Assembly: GCA_018241525.1 (NCBI GenBank)
Contig: JAFEDR010000009.1
Location: 310,001 to 374,000 of the forward strand
Direction of reading: 5' to 3'
Source: Pseudomonadota bacterium
Lineage (GTDB): Bacteria; Pseudomonadota; Gammaproteobacteria; Steroidobacterales; Steroidobacteraceae
Length of the DNA stretch: 64,000 nt
Shown: piece after piece, positions 45,866-55,690 of the stretch
Layout of the letters: every line of letters starts with the position of its first letter
Position numbering within the stretch: the stretch's first letter is position 1
Notes under the pieces: generated by a model
What the model saw: only the letters and a program-made list of their open reading frames with translations
Database searches by the model: none
Told to the model about the DNA's origin: nothing
Position numbers and translations under genes: made by a program

Positions 45866-48007
45866 ATGGCCGCCGAACTCTCCAATCCCTCGCGCCGCGA
45901 CTTTCTCGCGACCGCGGTCACCGCCGGCGGCGGACTGCTGATCGGGGTGTCCCTGGCTGGCCATGATGCCGAGGCCGCGACCGCGCCGGCCGGCGCCGCC
46001 GCTGCTTTCCAGCCGAACGCCTTCATCCGCATCACGCCGGATGACCAGGTCACGCTGATCGTCAGCATGGCGGAGATGGGCCAGGGTGTGCTGACCTCGC
46101 TGCCACAGCTGCTCGCCGAGGAGCTCGAGGCCGACTGGCGGCGGGTGCGCGTCGAGCAGGCGCCCGTCGATGCAGCCTACAACAACCCGCTGTTCGGCAT
46201 GCAGGGCACCGGCGGCTCGACCTCGGTGCGCGCGTTCTGGGAGCCGCTGCGCAAGGCCGGCGCCACGGCACGCGAGATGCTGATCACCGCGGCCGCGCAG
46301 ACCTGGGGCGTCGACCGTGCCGCGTGCCATGCGCGCGAGGGCGCCGTGCATCATGGCAAGGATCGGCTCAGCTACGGCGAGCTCGCCGCTCGCGCCGCCA
46401 AGCTCGCCGTACCCGCCGACGCACCGCTCAAGGATCCGAAGGACTTCCGGATCCTCGGCAAGCCGCTCAACCGCCTCGACTCGCCGCAGAAGGTCAACGG
46501 CACCGCGCGCTTCGGCCTCGACGTCTCCATGCCGGGCCTGCTGACCGCCGTGATCGCGCATCCGCCGTCGCTCGGCGCCAAGGTCACCGGCTTCGACGCG
46601 AGCCGGGCCAAGGCGGTACCAGGCGTGCGCGAAGTCGTCCAGATCGACGCCGGCGTCGCGGTGGTGGCCGAGAACTTCTGGGCCGCCAAGACCGGTCGCG
46701 ACGCGCTGAGCGTGCAGTGGGACGGCGGACCGATGGCCTCGCTGTCGAGTGCCGGGATCCGCGCGGCCATGCTCGAGCGCCTGAAGTCCCCCGGCGTGGT
46801 CGCCCGCCAGGAGGGCGACGTGGCGGCGGCGAAGCCCGCGCAGACCCTCGAGGCGCTGTACGAGGCGCCCTACCTCGCCCACGCCTGCATGGAGCCAATG
46901 AACTGCACCGCCTCGGTGACCGGCTCCGGCATCGAGATCTGGGCGCCGACGCAGGCCTCCGGCGTCAACCGGATGGTGATCGCGAAGATCACTGGCGTCG
47001 CGCCGGAAAAAGTCCAGGTCACGACCACGCTGCTCGGCGGCGGCTTCGGCCGGCGCTTCGCGCAGGACTTCGTGATCGCCGCAGTGCAGGCCTCGAAGGC
47101 GGTCTCGGCGCCGGTCAAGGTGGTCTTCACTCGCGAGGACGACATGCGGGCGCAGTTCTACCGGCCGGCGTCGGTGGTGCGGCTGCGCGGGGGCGTGGAT
47201 GCCGCCGGCAAGCCGGCGCTCCTCGAGGCGCGTGTCGCGACGCCCTCGATCCGCCAGGCCTCCGGGATGGGACCGCCGAGCGAGCTCGACGACAGCGCGG
47301 TCGAGGGCCTGCACGAGTGGCCGTACGCGACGCCTAACATCCACGTCGAGTGGGCGCAGCACGAGCCGGGCGTCGGCGTCTGGTACTGGCGGTCGGTCGG
47401 CAACTCGCAGAACGCGTTCTTCGCGGAAAGCTTCATCGACGAGCTCGCCCACGCGGCCCGGCAGGACCCGTTCGAGTACCGGCGCGCGCTGCTCGAGAAG
47501 CACCCGCGCCACCGGGCAGTGCTCGAGCGGGTCGCTAAGGAAGCGGGCTGGCACTCGCCGCTGCCGAAGGGTCGCGCCCGCGGCATCGCCGTCTGCGAGA
47601 GCTTCGGCAGCTACGTCGCCGAGGTGGTCGAGGCCTCGCTGCGCTCCGACGGCACACCGCGCGTGCATCGCGTGGTCTGCGCGGTCGACTGCGGCATGAC
47701 CGTGAACCCGGGCATCGTCCGCCGCCAGGCGCAGAGTGCGGTGATCTATGCACTCTCGGCCGCCCTGCACGGCGAGATCACGCTCGACCGCGGCCGGGTG
47801 CAGCAGAAAAACTTCGACGACTACCCGGTGGTGCGCATGGACGAGGCCCCGCCGATCGAGGTGCACCTGGTGGCGAGCACCGAGAAGCCGACCGGCATCG
47901 GCGAGCCGGCGACGCCGCCGCTCGCACCGGCGCTCGCGAACGCGCTGTTTGCGCTGACCGGCAAGCGCGTGCGCCGGCTGCCGTTCAAGGCCGGCGACTT
48001 CGCGTAG
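45866..48007 (+). CDS. Molybdopterin-binding large subunit (IorB-type, Tat-exported)
   Basis: Starting at the ATG at 45866, one base after the small-subunit stop, gives 713 residues. A twin-arginine signal (SRRDFLATAVTAGGGLLIG) is followed by xanthine-dehydrogenase-family molybdopterin domains. Visible phrases are MAEMGQGVLTSLPQLLAEEL, the pterin-site LLGGGFGRRFAQDF, MEPMNCTA and the catalytic Glu in TGIGEPATPPLAPA. The lack of a FAD subunit and the Tat signal fit periplasmic IorAB-like oxidoreductases that act on aldehydes or N-heterocycles. The cofactor-maturation protein usually linked to these genes is not in the window. The substrate is unknown. Confidence 0.92.
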   Translation: MAAELSNPSRRDFLATAVTAGGGLLIGVSLAGHDAEAATAPAGAAAAFQPNAFIRITPDDQVTLIVSMAEMGQGVLTSLPQLLAEELEADWRRVRVEQAPVDAAYNNPLFGMQGTGGSTSVRAFWEPLRKAGATAREMLITAAAQTWGVDRAACHAREGAVHHGKDRLSYGELAARAAKLAVPADAPLKDPKDFRILGKPLNRLDSPQKVNGTARFGLDVSMPGLLTAVIAHPPSLGAKVTGFDASRAKAVPGVREVVQIDAGVAVVAENFWAAKTGRDALSVQWDGGPMASLSSAGIRAAMLERLKSPGVVARQEGDVAAAKPAQTLEALYEAPYLAHACMEPMNCTASVTGSGIEIWAPTQASGVNRMVIAKITGVAPEKVQVTTTLLGGGFGRRFAQDFVIAAVQASKAVSAPVKVVFTREDDMRAQFYRPASVVRLRGGVDAAGKPALLEARVATPSIRQASGMGPPSELDDSAVEGLHEWPYATPNIHVEWAQHEPGVGVWYWRSVGNSQNAFFAESFIDELAHAARQDPFEYRRALLEKHPRHRAVLERVAKEAGWHSPLPKGRARGIAVCESFGSYVAEVVEASLRSDGTPRVHRVVCAVDCGMTVNPGIVRRQAQSAVIYALSAALHGEITLDRGRVQQKNFDDYPVVRMDEAPPIEVHLVASTEKPTGIGEPATPPLAPALANALFALTGKRVRRLPFKAGDFA

Positions 48008-48039
48008 CGCGGTCGCGGGCAGACGGCGCTGAACGTCAT

Positions 48040-48080
48040 CGGCGTGCCGGCCCCGCGATCAGCGCGGTGCCGGCACGCCG
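48040..48080 (+). terminator. Hairpin after the IorB-type gene
   Basis: A perfect 12-base-pair stem (48040-48051 with 48069-48080) and 17-base loop begin 33 bases after the stop. There is no T tract. Confidence 0.45.
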
Positions 48081-48216
48081 CGGCCTCGCGGCGCCGGCGC
48101 TGGGCGCGCTGGGGCTCGGCCCGTCGCGCTGGCAGCCGCTACCCGGCCACGCCGGGGCTCGCTATGCTCGCCGGGCACGGTCGAGGGCTGGGTCGGCCCG
48201 ACGGGGGGCCGGTCCG

Positions 48217-49416
48217 ATGAGCGTCAGCGAACTCTTCCTGATCGCGATGATCCTGATCTTCGCGATCCCGTACCTCGTCTGGCGCCTCGGCCGGACGGAG
48301 TACTACGCGCCACTCGTGGTCGTGCAGATCCTGTGCGGCATCCTGCTCGGGCCCGGCATTCTCGGCGCCGCGTTCCCCGGCTACTACCAGTTCGTGTTCA
48401 CGCCGGCGGTGGTCCAGGCGCTGAACGGCATCGCCTGGTGGGCGGTGATGACCTTCGTCTGGATCGCGGGCATCGAGCTCGATCTCAGCCGGGTCTGGGC
48501 CTCGAGACGCGACACCGGCGTCACGGCCGGGCTCGCGCTCGGCACGCCGCTGCTGTTCGGGTGCGCCGCCGCCGCGCTCCTGGCGGCGACGCCTGGCTGG
48601 ATCGGGTCGCGGGCGGCCGGCTGGCAGTTCGTGCTCGGCGTCGGCATGGCCTGCGCGGTGACGGCGCTGCCGATCCTGATCCTGTTCATGGAGAAGCTCG
48701 AGATCCTGCGCCGCCCGCTCGGCCAGCGCGTGCTGCGCTACGCGAGCGTGGACGACGTCGCGATCTGGGGCGTGCTCGCGGTGATCCTGATGGACTGGAA
48801 CCGGGTCGGCAAGCAGCTGGCGTTCCTGGCGGCTTTCGCACTCGCGTCACTCGCCTACCGTGCATTGATGCCGCGGATCGCGGAGCGCGACCGCTGGTTC
48901 GCGGGGTTCATCTGGCTGCCGCTGTGCGGCTTCGCCGCCGATTGGTCGGGGCTGCACTTCATGGTCGGCGCGTTCCTCGCCGGCACCGTGACCGACCGGG
49001 GCTGGTTCGATGGCGAGCGCATGGACGCGCTGCGGCATCACGTGCTGCTGGTCGTGATGCCGGTCTTCTTTCTGAGCACGGGCCTGCGGACCAACTGGAC
49101 CATGGGCGGGGCGACGGTCGTGCTCGCCGCGGGCCTGCTGCTCGTCGCCGCGGTCGCGGGCAAGCTCGCCGGCACCTACCTGGCCGGACGCATCCTGCGC
49201 TGGCCACCGGGAGAAAGCGCGCTGATCGGCTGGCTGCTGCAAACCAAGGCGCTCATCATGATCATCTTCGCGAACATCCTGCTCGACCGCGCGATCATCA
49301 CCAACGCGGCATTCACCGCGCTGCTGCTGATGGCGGTGGGCAGCACCATGCTGACGATCCCGATCGTGACGCCGCTGCTCCGTCGCGCGGCAGCGGTGAC
49401 GGAGCGCGCGCCGTGA
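48217..49416 (+). CDS. CPA2-type cation/proton antiporter
   Basis: Starting at the ATG at 48217 gives 399 residues with about 11-12 hydrophobic helices. Features of the CPA2 (Kef/NapA) fold are visible: GILLGPGILG near the N-terminus, ASVDDVAIWGVLAVIL with the paired Asp residues of the ion site, and GAFLAGTVTD. It is shorter than Kef potassium channels and lacks a C-terminal RCK domain, so it is a plain Na+/H+ or K+/H+ exchanger. The stop overlaps the GTG start of the GH39 gene, so the two are co-translated, which is an odd pairing of ion exchange with a sugar hydrolase. Confidence 0.88.
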   Translation: MSVSELFLIAMILIFAIPYLVWRLGRTEYYAPLVVVQILCGILLGPGILGAAFPGYYQFVFTPAVVQALNGIAWWAVMTFVWIAGIELDLSRVWASRRDTGVTAGLALGTPLLFGCAAAALLAATPGWIGSRAAGWQFVLGVGMACAVTALPILILFMEKLEILRRPLGQRVLRYASVDDVAIWGVLAVILMDWNRVGKQLAFLAAFALASLAYRALMPRIAERDRWFAGFIWLPLCGFAADWSGLHFMVGAFLAGTVTDRGWFDGERMDALRHHVLLVVMPVFFLSTGLRTNWTMGGATVVLAAGLLLVAAVAGKLAGTYLAGRILRWPPGESALIGWLLQTKALIMIIFANILLDRAIITNAAFTALLLMAVGSTMLTIPIVTPLLRRAAAVTERAP

Positions 49417-50894
49417 GGCGACTGGCACTCGCGCTCACGCTCTGCGGGCTCACGTTCGCCGCCCGCGGCGCGCCGGATGTCGTGGTGGTCGACCCGGCGG
49501 CTCCGGCACACGCTTTCCCGCACTTCTGGGAGGCGATGTTCGGCTCGGGTCGCGCGGTACTGTCGCTGCGCGACAGCTACCGCCGCGACCTGCGCGCCGT
49601 CGTGGCGGCGACCGGCACGCGCTACGTGCGCTTCCACGGGCTGCTGCACGACGAGCTCGGGGTGTACGACGAGGACCGGCAGGGCCGCGCGGTCTACAAC
49701 TTCTCCTACGTCGACCAGGTCTACGACGGCCTGCTCGAGGCCGGCGTGCGCCCGTTCGTCGAGCTGAGCTTCATGCCCGCCAAGCTCGCGGCGCGAGCCG
49801 AGCGCCACAGCTTCTGGTACGCACCCTACATCGCCCCGCCGAAGGACTACGCGCGCTGGGATGCGCTGATGGAGGCGCTCGCCCGTCATCTCGTCGACCG
49901 CTACGGCATCGAGGAGGTCGGACAGTGGTACTTCGAGGTCTGGAACGAGCCGAACCTGGGTTTCTGGGGCGGCCACCCGCGCCAGGACACCTACTGGGAA
50001 CTCTACGCGCACACGGCCCGAGCCCTGAAGCGGGTCGATGCGCGATTGCGCGTCGGCGGGCCGGCAACCGCCCAGGCCGCCTGGGTCGGGGATTTCCTCC
50101 GCTACGCGGCCGCGCACGACCTGCCGGTCGACTTCGTCTCGACGCACGTCTATGCCAACGACACGCCCGAGAACGTCTTCGGCAGTCACGAGCCGGTGCC
50201 GCGCGAGGCCATGGTCTGCCGGGCCGTGCGGCGAGTGCACGAGCAGATCGCCGCCTCGTCGCGACCTGGTCTGCCCCTCATCTGGAGCGAATTCAACGCG
50301 AGCTACATGAACGAGCCGGCGGTTACGGACGCCGCCTACATGGGGCCGTGGCTCGCGGAGACGATCCGCGGCTGTGACGGACTCGTCGACCTGATGTCCT
50401 ACTGGACGTTCTCCGACGTTTTCGAGGAGGGGGGTGTCGTGCGGACGCCGTTCTACGGCGGCTTCGGGCTGTTCGCGGCCGGCGGCATCCCGAAGCCCGC
50501 GTTCAACGCCTTTGCGCTGCTGCACAGGCTCGGCGAGGAGCGACTGGCACTCACGACCCCGGGCGCGCTGCTGACGCGCCGACAGGACGGGACCCTCGTG
50601 CTCGCCCTGTGGAACTATGCGCCGCCCGCGACCGACGGCCCGGACCGGTCGGTGCGCGTCGAGTTCCGCGGCCGGTCGCCGGCTGCGGTTCGGATCGAAC
50701 GGGTCGACCCGACGCACGGTGACGTCGCCGATCTCTACCGGCGCCTCGGCGCGCCGCGCTACCCATCGCCGGCCGACCTCGTCGCGCTGCGCGCCGCCGC
50801 GGAACTTCCTGCGCCCGAGCACCAGCGGCCGCTCGATGGCGCGGTGGCCGTCGAGATCCCGGCCCACGGCCTCGTGCTCGTGACGACCGAGTAG
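49413..50894 (+). CDS. Exported GH39-family glycoside hydrolase
   Basis: The start is a GTG at 49413 overlapping the antiporter stop by four bases, giving 493 residues with a signal peptide (about 1-20). The clan-A barrel shows the acid/base Glu179 in EVWNEPNL and the nucleophile Glu293 in WSEFNAS, followed by a beta-sandwich tail. The family is best known for beta-xylosidases and alpha-L-iduronidases, but bacterial members also act on other beta-linked glycans. It is convergent with the GH1 gene of the beta-1,2-glucan-type operon (15-base gap), so it may belong to the same pathway without sharing its promoter. Substrate unproven. Confidence 0.87.
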   Translation: MRRLALALTLCGLTFAARGAPDVVVVDPAAPAHAFPHFWEAMFGSGRAVLSLRDSYRRDLRAVVAATGTRYVRFHGLLHDELGVYDEDRQGRAVYNFSYVDQVYDGLLEAGVRPFVELSFMPAKLAARAERHSFWYAPYIAPPKDYARWDALMEALARHLVDRYGIEEVGQWYFEVWNEPNLGFWGGHPRQDTYWELYAHTARALKRVDARLRVGGPATAQAAWVGDFLRYAAAHDLPVDFVSTHVYANDTPENVFGSHEPVPREAMVCRAVRRVHEQIAASSRPGLPLIWSEFNASYMNEPAVTDAAYMGPWLAETIRGCDGLVDLMSYWTFSDVFEEGGVVRTPFYGGFGLFAAGGIPKPAFNAFALLHRLGEERLALTTPGALLTRRQDGTLVLALWNYAPPATDGPDRSVRVEFRGRSPAAVRIERVDPTHGDVADLYRRLGAPRYPSPADLVALRAAAELPAPEHQRPLDGAVAVEIPAHGLVLVTTE

Positions 50895-50909
50895 CGACCG
50901 CCCCCGGGG

Positions 50910-52262
50910 TCAGCCGCCTGGATCGAGCAGCGCGTTGGCCGCCGCCACCCGCCGGTAGTACTGCGCGCTGTCCTTCGGTGTGCGGCGCTGGGTCGCGAAG
51001 TCGACGTGGACGATGCCGAAGCGCTTCGAGTAACCGTGCGCCCACTCAAGGTTGTCGAGCAGGGACCAGACGAAGTAGCCGCGCACGTCGACGCCAGCCG
51101 CAATCGCGTCGTGGACCGCGCCGAGGTGCCGGTGTAGGTAGTCGACCCGCAGCGGGTCGCGCACCCGGCCGTCGATGGCCACCGGCGGGTCGTAGAAAGC
51201 CGCGCCGTTCTCCGTGATGAAGATCGGCGGGTCGCCGTAATCGCGCGCGACGCGCACCAGCACGTCGGTCAGCGCCGCCGGCCAGACCTCCCAGCCCGTC
51301 TCGGTGTAGGTCGATCCGCGCTGCACGACCGGCGCCGCCCCCAGCGGCCATTGCGACGGGTCTGCTCGCGTCACGCCGCGCGTGTAGTAGTTGATGCCGA
51401 GGAAGTCGAGCCGCTGGCCTGCCGCGGTGAACTCTTCCGCGCGCCAGTCCCGCCAGGCTGCGCCGAAGACTTCCCGCAACGCCTCCGGGCAGCTGCCGCG
51501 GAAGACCGGATCGAGGTATTGGCGGTTCATGTAGGCATCGGCGCGCAGCGTCGCGGCCTGATCCGCCGCGGCGGCCGAGGCCGCCACCTTGGGCTCGAGG
51601 TTCACGACGAGGCCGATCTCGTGGCGCCCCTGCGCACGATAGGCCGCCACCGCGGCTCCGTGCGCGAGCAGCAGGTGGCGCGCGGCAATCGCGGCCTCGA
51701 ACGCGCTGCGATGGCCCGGCGCGAGCACGCCGTGCAGGTAGCCGCCATCGGCGACGACCCAGGGCTCGTTCAACGTCACCCAGCGCTTGACCCGGCCATC
51801 GAGCAGGCGGTAGGCCCGTTCGGCGTATTCGGCGAACCAGCCGGCACAATCGGGATTCAGCCAGCCGCCGCGGTCGTCGAGCGCGGCCGGCAGGTCCCAG
51901 TGATAGAGGGTGACCATCGGCTCGATGCCGCGCTCGAGCAGGCCGTCGACGAGCCGGTCGTAGAAGCCGGCGCCTGCGGCATTGAGCCGGCCGCGCCCTT
52001 CCGGCAGCAACCTTCCCCAGGCGAGGCTGAATCGGTAGGCGTTCAGGCCGAGGTCCCGCATCAGGTCGAGGTCCTCGCGCCAGCGCCGGTAGTGGTCGCA
52101 GGCGACGTCGCCCGTGTCTCCGTCGCGGACCCGTCCCGGGGTGTGCGCGAAGCGGTGCCAGATGCTCGGACCTGCACCGTCGGCGAGCGGCGAACCCTCG
52201 ATCTGGTAGGCCGCGGTCGCCGCGCCCCAGACGAACCCCGGCGGAAAGGCGCGCGTGCTCAT
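50910..52262 (-). CDS. GH1 beta-glucosidase, cytoplasmic
   Basis: The ATG at 52262 has GGAGG upstream and overlaps the GH94 stop by four bases (52259-52262). The 450-residue protein is a complete GH1 barrel: FPPGFVWGAATAAYQIEG at the start, acid/base Glu166 in TLNEPWV, and nucleophile Glu351 in ITENGAAF. No signal peptide is present. As the last gene of the operon it would hydrolyse short beta-glucosides such as sophorose left by the phosphorylase. GH1 specificity cannot be read from these motifs, so sophorose is inferred from neighbours. Confidence 0.93.
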   Translation of the reverse strand: MSTRAFPPGFVWGAATAAYQIEGSPLADGAGPSIWHRFAHTPGRVRDGDTGDVACDHYRRWREDLDLMRDLGLNAYRFSLAWGRLLPEGRGRLNAAGAGFYDRLVDGLLERGIEPMVTLYHWDLPAALDDRGGWLNPDCAGWFAEYAERAYRLLDGRVKRWVTLNEPWVVADGGYLHGVLAPGHRSAFEAAIAARHLLLAHGAAVAAYRAQGRHEIGLVVNLEPKVAASAAAADQAATLRADAYMNRQYLDPVFRGSCPEALREVFGAAWRDWRAEEFTAAGQRLDFLGINYYTRGVTRADPSQWPLGAAPVVQRGSTYTETGWEVWPAALTDVLVRVARDYGDPPIFITENGAAFYDPPVAIDGRVRDPLRVDYLHRHLGAVHDAIAAGVDVRGYFVWSLLDNLEWAHGYSKRFGIVHVDFATQRRTPKDSAQYYRRVAAANALLDPGG

Positions 52263-55200
52263 CGCAGGCCTCCGTCCGTCGCGACCCGGGCGCCGAGGAT
52301 CACTTCGACGAGGTGCGTCGCACCGTCGCGGGCGAGCTCGATCGCGAGCCCGTCTGGCGAGGGCCGCAGCGGCAGGCCGTCGAGCCGGGCCGAGACGACG
52401 CGCTCCGCGCAACCGTCCGGATTCTCGAGCCGGATCTCGTAGCAGGTACCGTCCGGCCGGCGGTGGCGGATGTCCGCCCGCGGCCAATCGTCGGGGATGC
52501 GCGGCGCCAGTACGAGCCAGCGGCCGTCGCGCAGCCCGAGGCCGAGCACCGACTCGAGCGCGACGCGCAGCATCCAGCCGGCCGAGCCCGTGTACCAGGT
52601 CCAGCCGCCCCGGCCGACGTGCGGTGCGACCCCGTACACATCCGCCGCGATCACGTACGGCTCCACCTTGTAGCGCGCGACCCCGGCCGGGTCGGCCGCA
52701 TGGCTGACCGGGCTCAGCATCGCGAGCAGTCGCGCGGCGCGGTCGCGCCGGCCGGCCTCGGCGAGCGCGCGCACCACCCAGAGCGCCGCATGCGTGTACT
52801 GGCCGCCGTTCTCGCGCACACCGGCGACATAGCCCTTGATGTAGCCCGGGTCCTCGGCGGTGTGCTCGAAAGGCGGTGCGAGCAGCCGGATCAGGCGTTC
52901 ATCCTCGCTGACGAGCTGCCGCTCGAGCGAATCAAGCGCGGTCGCGGCGCGCGCGGCCGGCGCGGCTCCCGAGATGACCGCCCAGGCCTGCGCCAGGGCG
53001 TCGATCCGGCACTCGTCGCTGTCGCGCGAGCCGAGCGGCGCACCGCTGTCGTAGTAGCCGCGTCGGTACCACTCGCCGTCCCAGGCCGAGGCCTCGAGCG
53101 CCGCCTGGACGTCGGCCCGGTACGCACCGAAGTGCGCGACGCTGGCGGCGTCGTCGCGCGCGCGACTGAACGGCAGGAAGTCGCCCAGCGTCGCGTACAG
53201 GAAGAACCCCATCCAGACGCTCTCCCCGCGGCCGCGGCGGCCAACGCGATTCATGCCATCGTTCCAGTCGCCGCAGCCGAACAGCGGCAGCCCGTGCGCG
53301 CCGCGGGTCATCGCGCGGCGCAGCGCGCGAATGCAGTGCTCGTAGAGCGTCGCGGACTCGGCCGACCGCCCGGGAAGGAAGTATCGCTCGTCCTCGTCGG
53401 CGGGCAGCGTCGGTCCGGACACGAACGGCACCACCTCATCGAGTATCGCGGCGTCGCCGGTCGAGCGCACATAGTAGGCCGTCAGGTACGGCAGCCACAC
53501 GAGGTCGTCCGCGAACTTCGTGCGGATGCCCTCGCTCGCCGGCGGGTGCCACCAGTGCAGCACGTCGCCCTCCGCGAACTGGTGCGCGGCATTGCGCAGC
53601 AGCTGGGCCCGCAGCAGCGCCGGGTCGAGGTACAGGAGCGAGGCGGCATCCTGCAGCTGGTCGCGGAATCCGTAGGCGCCCCCGGACTGGTAGTAGGCGC
53701 TGCGCGCCCACAGGCGACAGACCAGCGTCTGGTACGCGAGCCAGCCGTTGATCATGTGGTCGAGCTCGGGGCGCGGCGTCGCGACCTGCGTCGTTTCGAG
53801 GATCGCCTCCCAGAAGGCGCGCACGGCAGCCAGCGCCGCCTCGACCGCGCCTGGCTGGCGGTAGGCATCGAGCAGCCGCCCGGCCTCCGCCGTGGTCGCC
53901 GCCTCGCCGAGCAGCGCGCTGACGACGACCGCGCCGCCGGCCGGAACGGTCACGAGCACCCGCAGCGCCGCGCACGGCTCACCCTCGGTGCCCGCCGATA
54001 GCGGCCCGCCGCGAACGACCGCACGCGGTGCCTCGACCGAGCCTGGCACGCCAAGGAACGCCTGCCGGTCCCGGCTCGCCTCCCCCGCCTCGCCGCCCGC
54101 GAACGCGGCGAACGCCCGGCGGCCGGCGAATGCGCCGGCCGCGGGATTGCAGGCGAATACGGCACCGCGGGCAGCGTCGCATTCGACCTCGAGCGTCGCA
54201 CGGGTCTCGCTGACTGTGCCGCCGAGCACCCAGCGCTGGTACGCGTACAGCGCCAGCCGCCGCGGTACCGGACCCGGGTTGCGCAGCTCGATGCGCGCGA
54301 TCCGCAGCGGATCCGCGCGCGGCACGAAGACCGTGACGTCGTGCTCGAGGCCCGCCGAATGGTGCTGCCAGCGCGAATAGCCGAAGCCGTGGCGCACGGC
54401 GTAGCCGCGAGCGCGCGGTGCGGGGCCCGGCAGTGCCGACCAGAACTCGCCGCTGCTCTCGTCGCGGACGTAGAAAGCCTCGTCGTGCGGATCGCACACC
54501 GGATCGTTGCGCCACGGCGTCAGCCGGTGCAGGCGGCTGTTGGCGGCGAACGTCGACAACGTCCCCTTCTCGCTCGCGATCAGGCCGAAGTCCTCGTTGC
54601 CGATGACGTTGGTCCATGGCATCGGCGGCAGCACGAGCGCGCCGCGCCCGTCGCGCCGCAGCTCGATGCGGTACTCGCGCCCGCCTGCGTCAAAGTCCCC
54701 CAGCCCGTTCGCCCCGGCCGCGGTCGTCGGGCCCTGCTCCCCGTCGGTGACGGCGCGCACGCCCTCCAGCGGCGACACCGGTCGCACGGCGTGCACCTGG
54801 CGCGTGTGCGCGGCGAGCGCACCGGCCGGTCCACCGTCGTCGGCGGCGAGCACCCGCGGGGTGACGCCGCCGGCCGCGCTCGCGATCTCAGCCGCGAGCG
54901 AATCCGGCTCGTCCGCGACCGCGAGCACGACGGAGAACTCCCTGGTCGCGCCTGGCCCGAGTTCGAGGCGGGCACGAAGCACGAGCGCCGGATCGAGCAC
55001 GCTGCCGAGGGTGGCCGTGAGGGGTGATTCGAGCCCGAGCGGCCGGCGGACGTTGCGGCCGCGACCGATGAAGCGGGCGCGATCGGTCTCAATCCCGCTG
55101 ACCGCGAGGCCCTCGAGCGCGAGCCCGAGTGCGGGGTGCCTCTCGCCGTTCGCCCGCGGTCGTCGGGTGGCGATCAGCATCGAACCGCCGGCAGCCGACC

Positions 55201-55681
55201 GGGTCTGGACGAAGAGCTTGCCGAACGCAGGATGGGACTCCTGCGCGGCCGCCGGGTTCAGAACCACTTCGGCGTAGGCCGTAAGCTCCAGCTGCCGGCT
55301 CCGCGAAGACAGGTTGCGGATGCGCACGAGGCGGCGTTCCACTGCCGCGCCCGGCGCCACGCTGACGACGACGGAGACCGCCAGGCCCGCGGATTCGCAG
55401 CTGATCTCGACGGCGCCGATGCCAGGGACGACCTGGCGTCGCGGCCCACCCGGCCACTGGGTACCGCACGCAGTGAAGGTCGAGCCGTCGTCGGTGTCCC
55501 TCACGTATAGCGTCAGTCCGTAGTCGTCCTCGCAGGGATCGTCGCTCCATGCCGTCAGCAGGTAGTCGCGGTACACGGAGTAGCCGGTCCCGGTGGGCGT
55601 GACGACGGCATGGTGGGTGCCGTTGCTGAGGAGCTGCAGCGCGCTCGTCGACTCGGCGGAAGAGGAATCGGGGGTTTTCAT
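52259..55681 (-). CDS. GH94 phosphorylase resembling 1,2-beta-oligoglucan phosphorylase
   Basis: The 1140-residue cytoplasmic protein (no signal peptide) corresponds to the C-terminal phosphorylase part of cyclic beta-1,2-glucan synthase NdvB. LLSNGTHHAVVTPTGTGYS opens the first beta domain and ANSRLHRLTPWRNDPVCD the second (about residue 400). The alpha/alpha-barrel carries the general-acid motif GCGDWNDGMN (D805/D808), with RENGGQYTHAALW and TWYTGSAGW forming the phosphate/sugar site. NdvB's glycosyltransferase and membrane parts are absent, and the length matches free 1,2-beta-oligoglucan phosphorylases (about 1100). It would convert sophoro-oligosaccharides and phosphate to glucose 1-phosphate. 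Other GH94 specificities remain possible. The start lies nine bases after the preceding gene. Confidence 0.87.
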   Translation of the reverse strand: MKTPDSSSAESTSALQLLSNGTHHAVVTPTGTGYSVYRDYLLTAWSDDPCEDDYGLTLYVRDTDDGSTFTACGTQWPGGPRRQVVPGIGAVEISCESAGLAVSVVVSVAPGAAVERRLVRIRNLSSRSRQLELTAYAEVVLNPAAAQESHPAFGKLFVQTRSAAGGSMLIATRRPRANGERHPALGLALEGLAVSGIETDRARFIGRGRNVRRPLGLESPLTATLGSVLDPALVLRARLELGPGATREFSVVLAVADEPDSLAAEIASAAGGVTPRVLAADDGGPAGALAAHTRQVHAVRPVSPLEGVRAVTDGEQGPTTAAGANGLGDFDAGGREYRIELRRDGRGALVLPPMPWTNVIGNEDFGLIASEKGTLSTFAANSRLHRLTPWRNDPVCDPHDEAFYVRDESSGEFWSALPGPAPRARGYAVRHGFGYSRWQHHSAGLEHDVTVFVPRADPLRIARIELRNPGPVPRRLALYAYQRWVLGGTVSETRATLEVECDAARGAVFACNPAAGAFAGRRAFAAFAGGEAGEASRDRQAFLGVPGSVEAPRAVVRGGPLSAGTEGEPCAALRVLVTVPAGGAVVVSALLGEAATTAEAGRLLDAYRQPGAVEAALAAVRAFWEAILETTQVATPRPELDHMINGWLAYQTLVCRLWARSAYYQSGGAYGFRDQLQDAASLLYLDPALLRAQLLRNAAHQFAEGDVLHWWHPPASEGIRTKFADDLVWLPYLTAYYVRSTGDAAILDEVVPFVSGPTLPADEDERYFLPGRSAESATLYEHCIRALRRAMTRGAHGLPLFGCGDWNDGMNRVGRRGRGESVWMGFFLYATLGDFLPFSRARDDAASVAHFGAYRADVQAALEASAWDGEWYRRGYYDSGAPLGSRDSDECRIDALAQAWAVISGAAPAARAATALDSLERQLVSEDERLIRLLAPPFEHTAEDPGYIKGYVAGVRENGGQYTHAALWVVRALAEAGRRDRAARLLAMLSPVSHAADPAGVARYKVEPYVIAADVYGVAPHVGRGGWTWYTGSAGWMLRVALESVLGLGLRDGRWLVLAPRIPDDWPRADIRHRRPDGTCYEIRLENPDGCAERVVSARLDGLPLRPSPDGLAIELARDGATHLVEVILGARVATDGGLR

Positions 55682-55690
55682 CGCTGCTCG

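Noticed and set aside
45710..47866. A 718-codon reverse open frame over the IorB-type gene
   Set aside because: It is an antisense shadow of a molybdopterin enzyme with all catalytic motifs intact.
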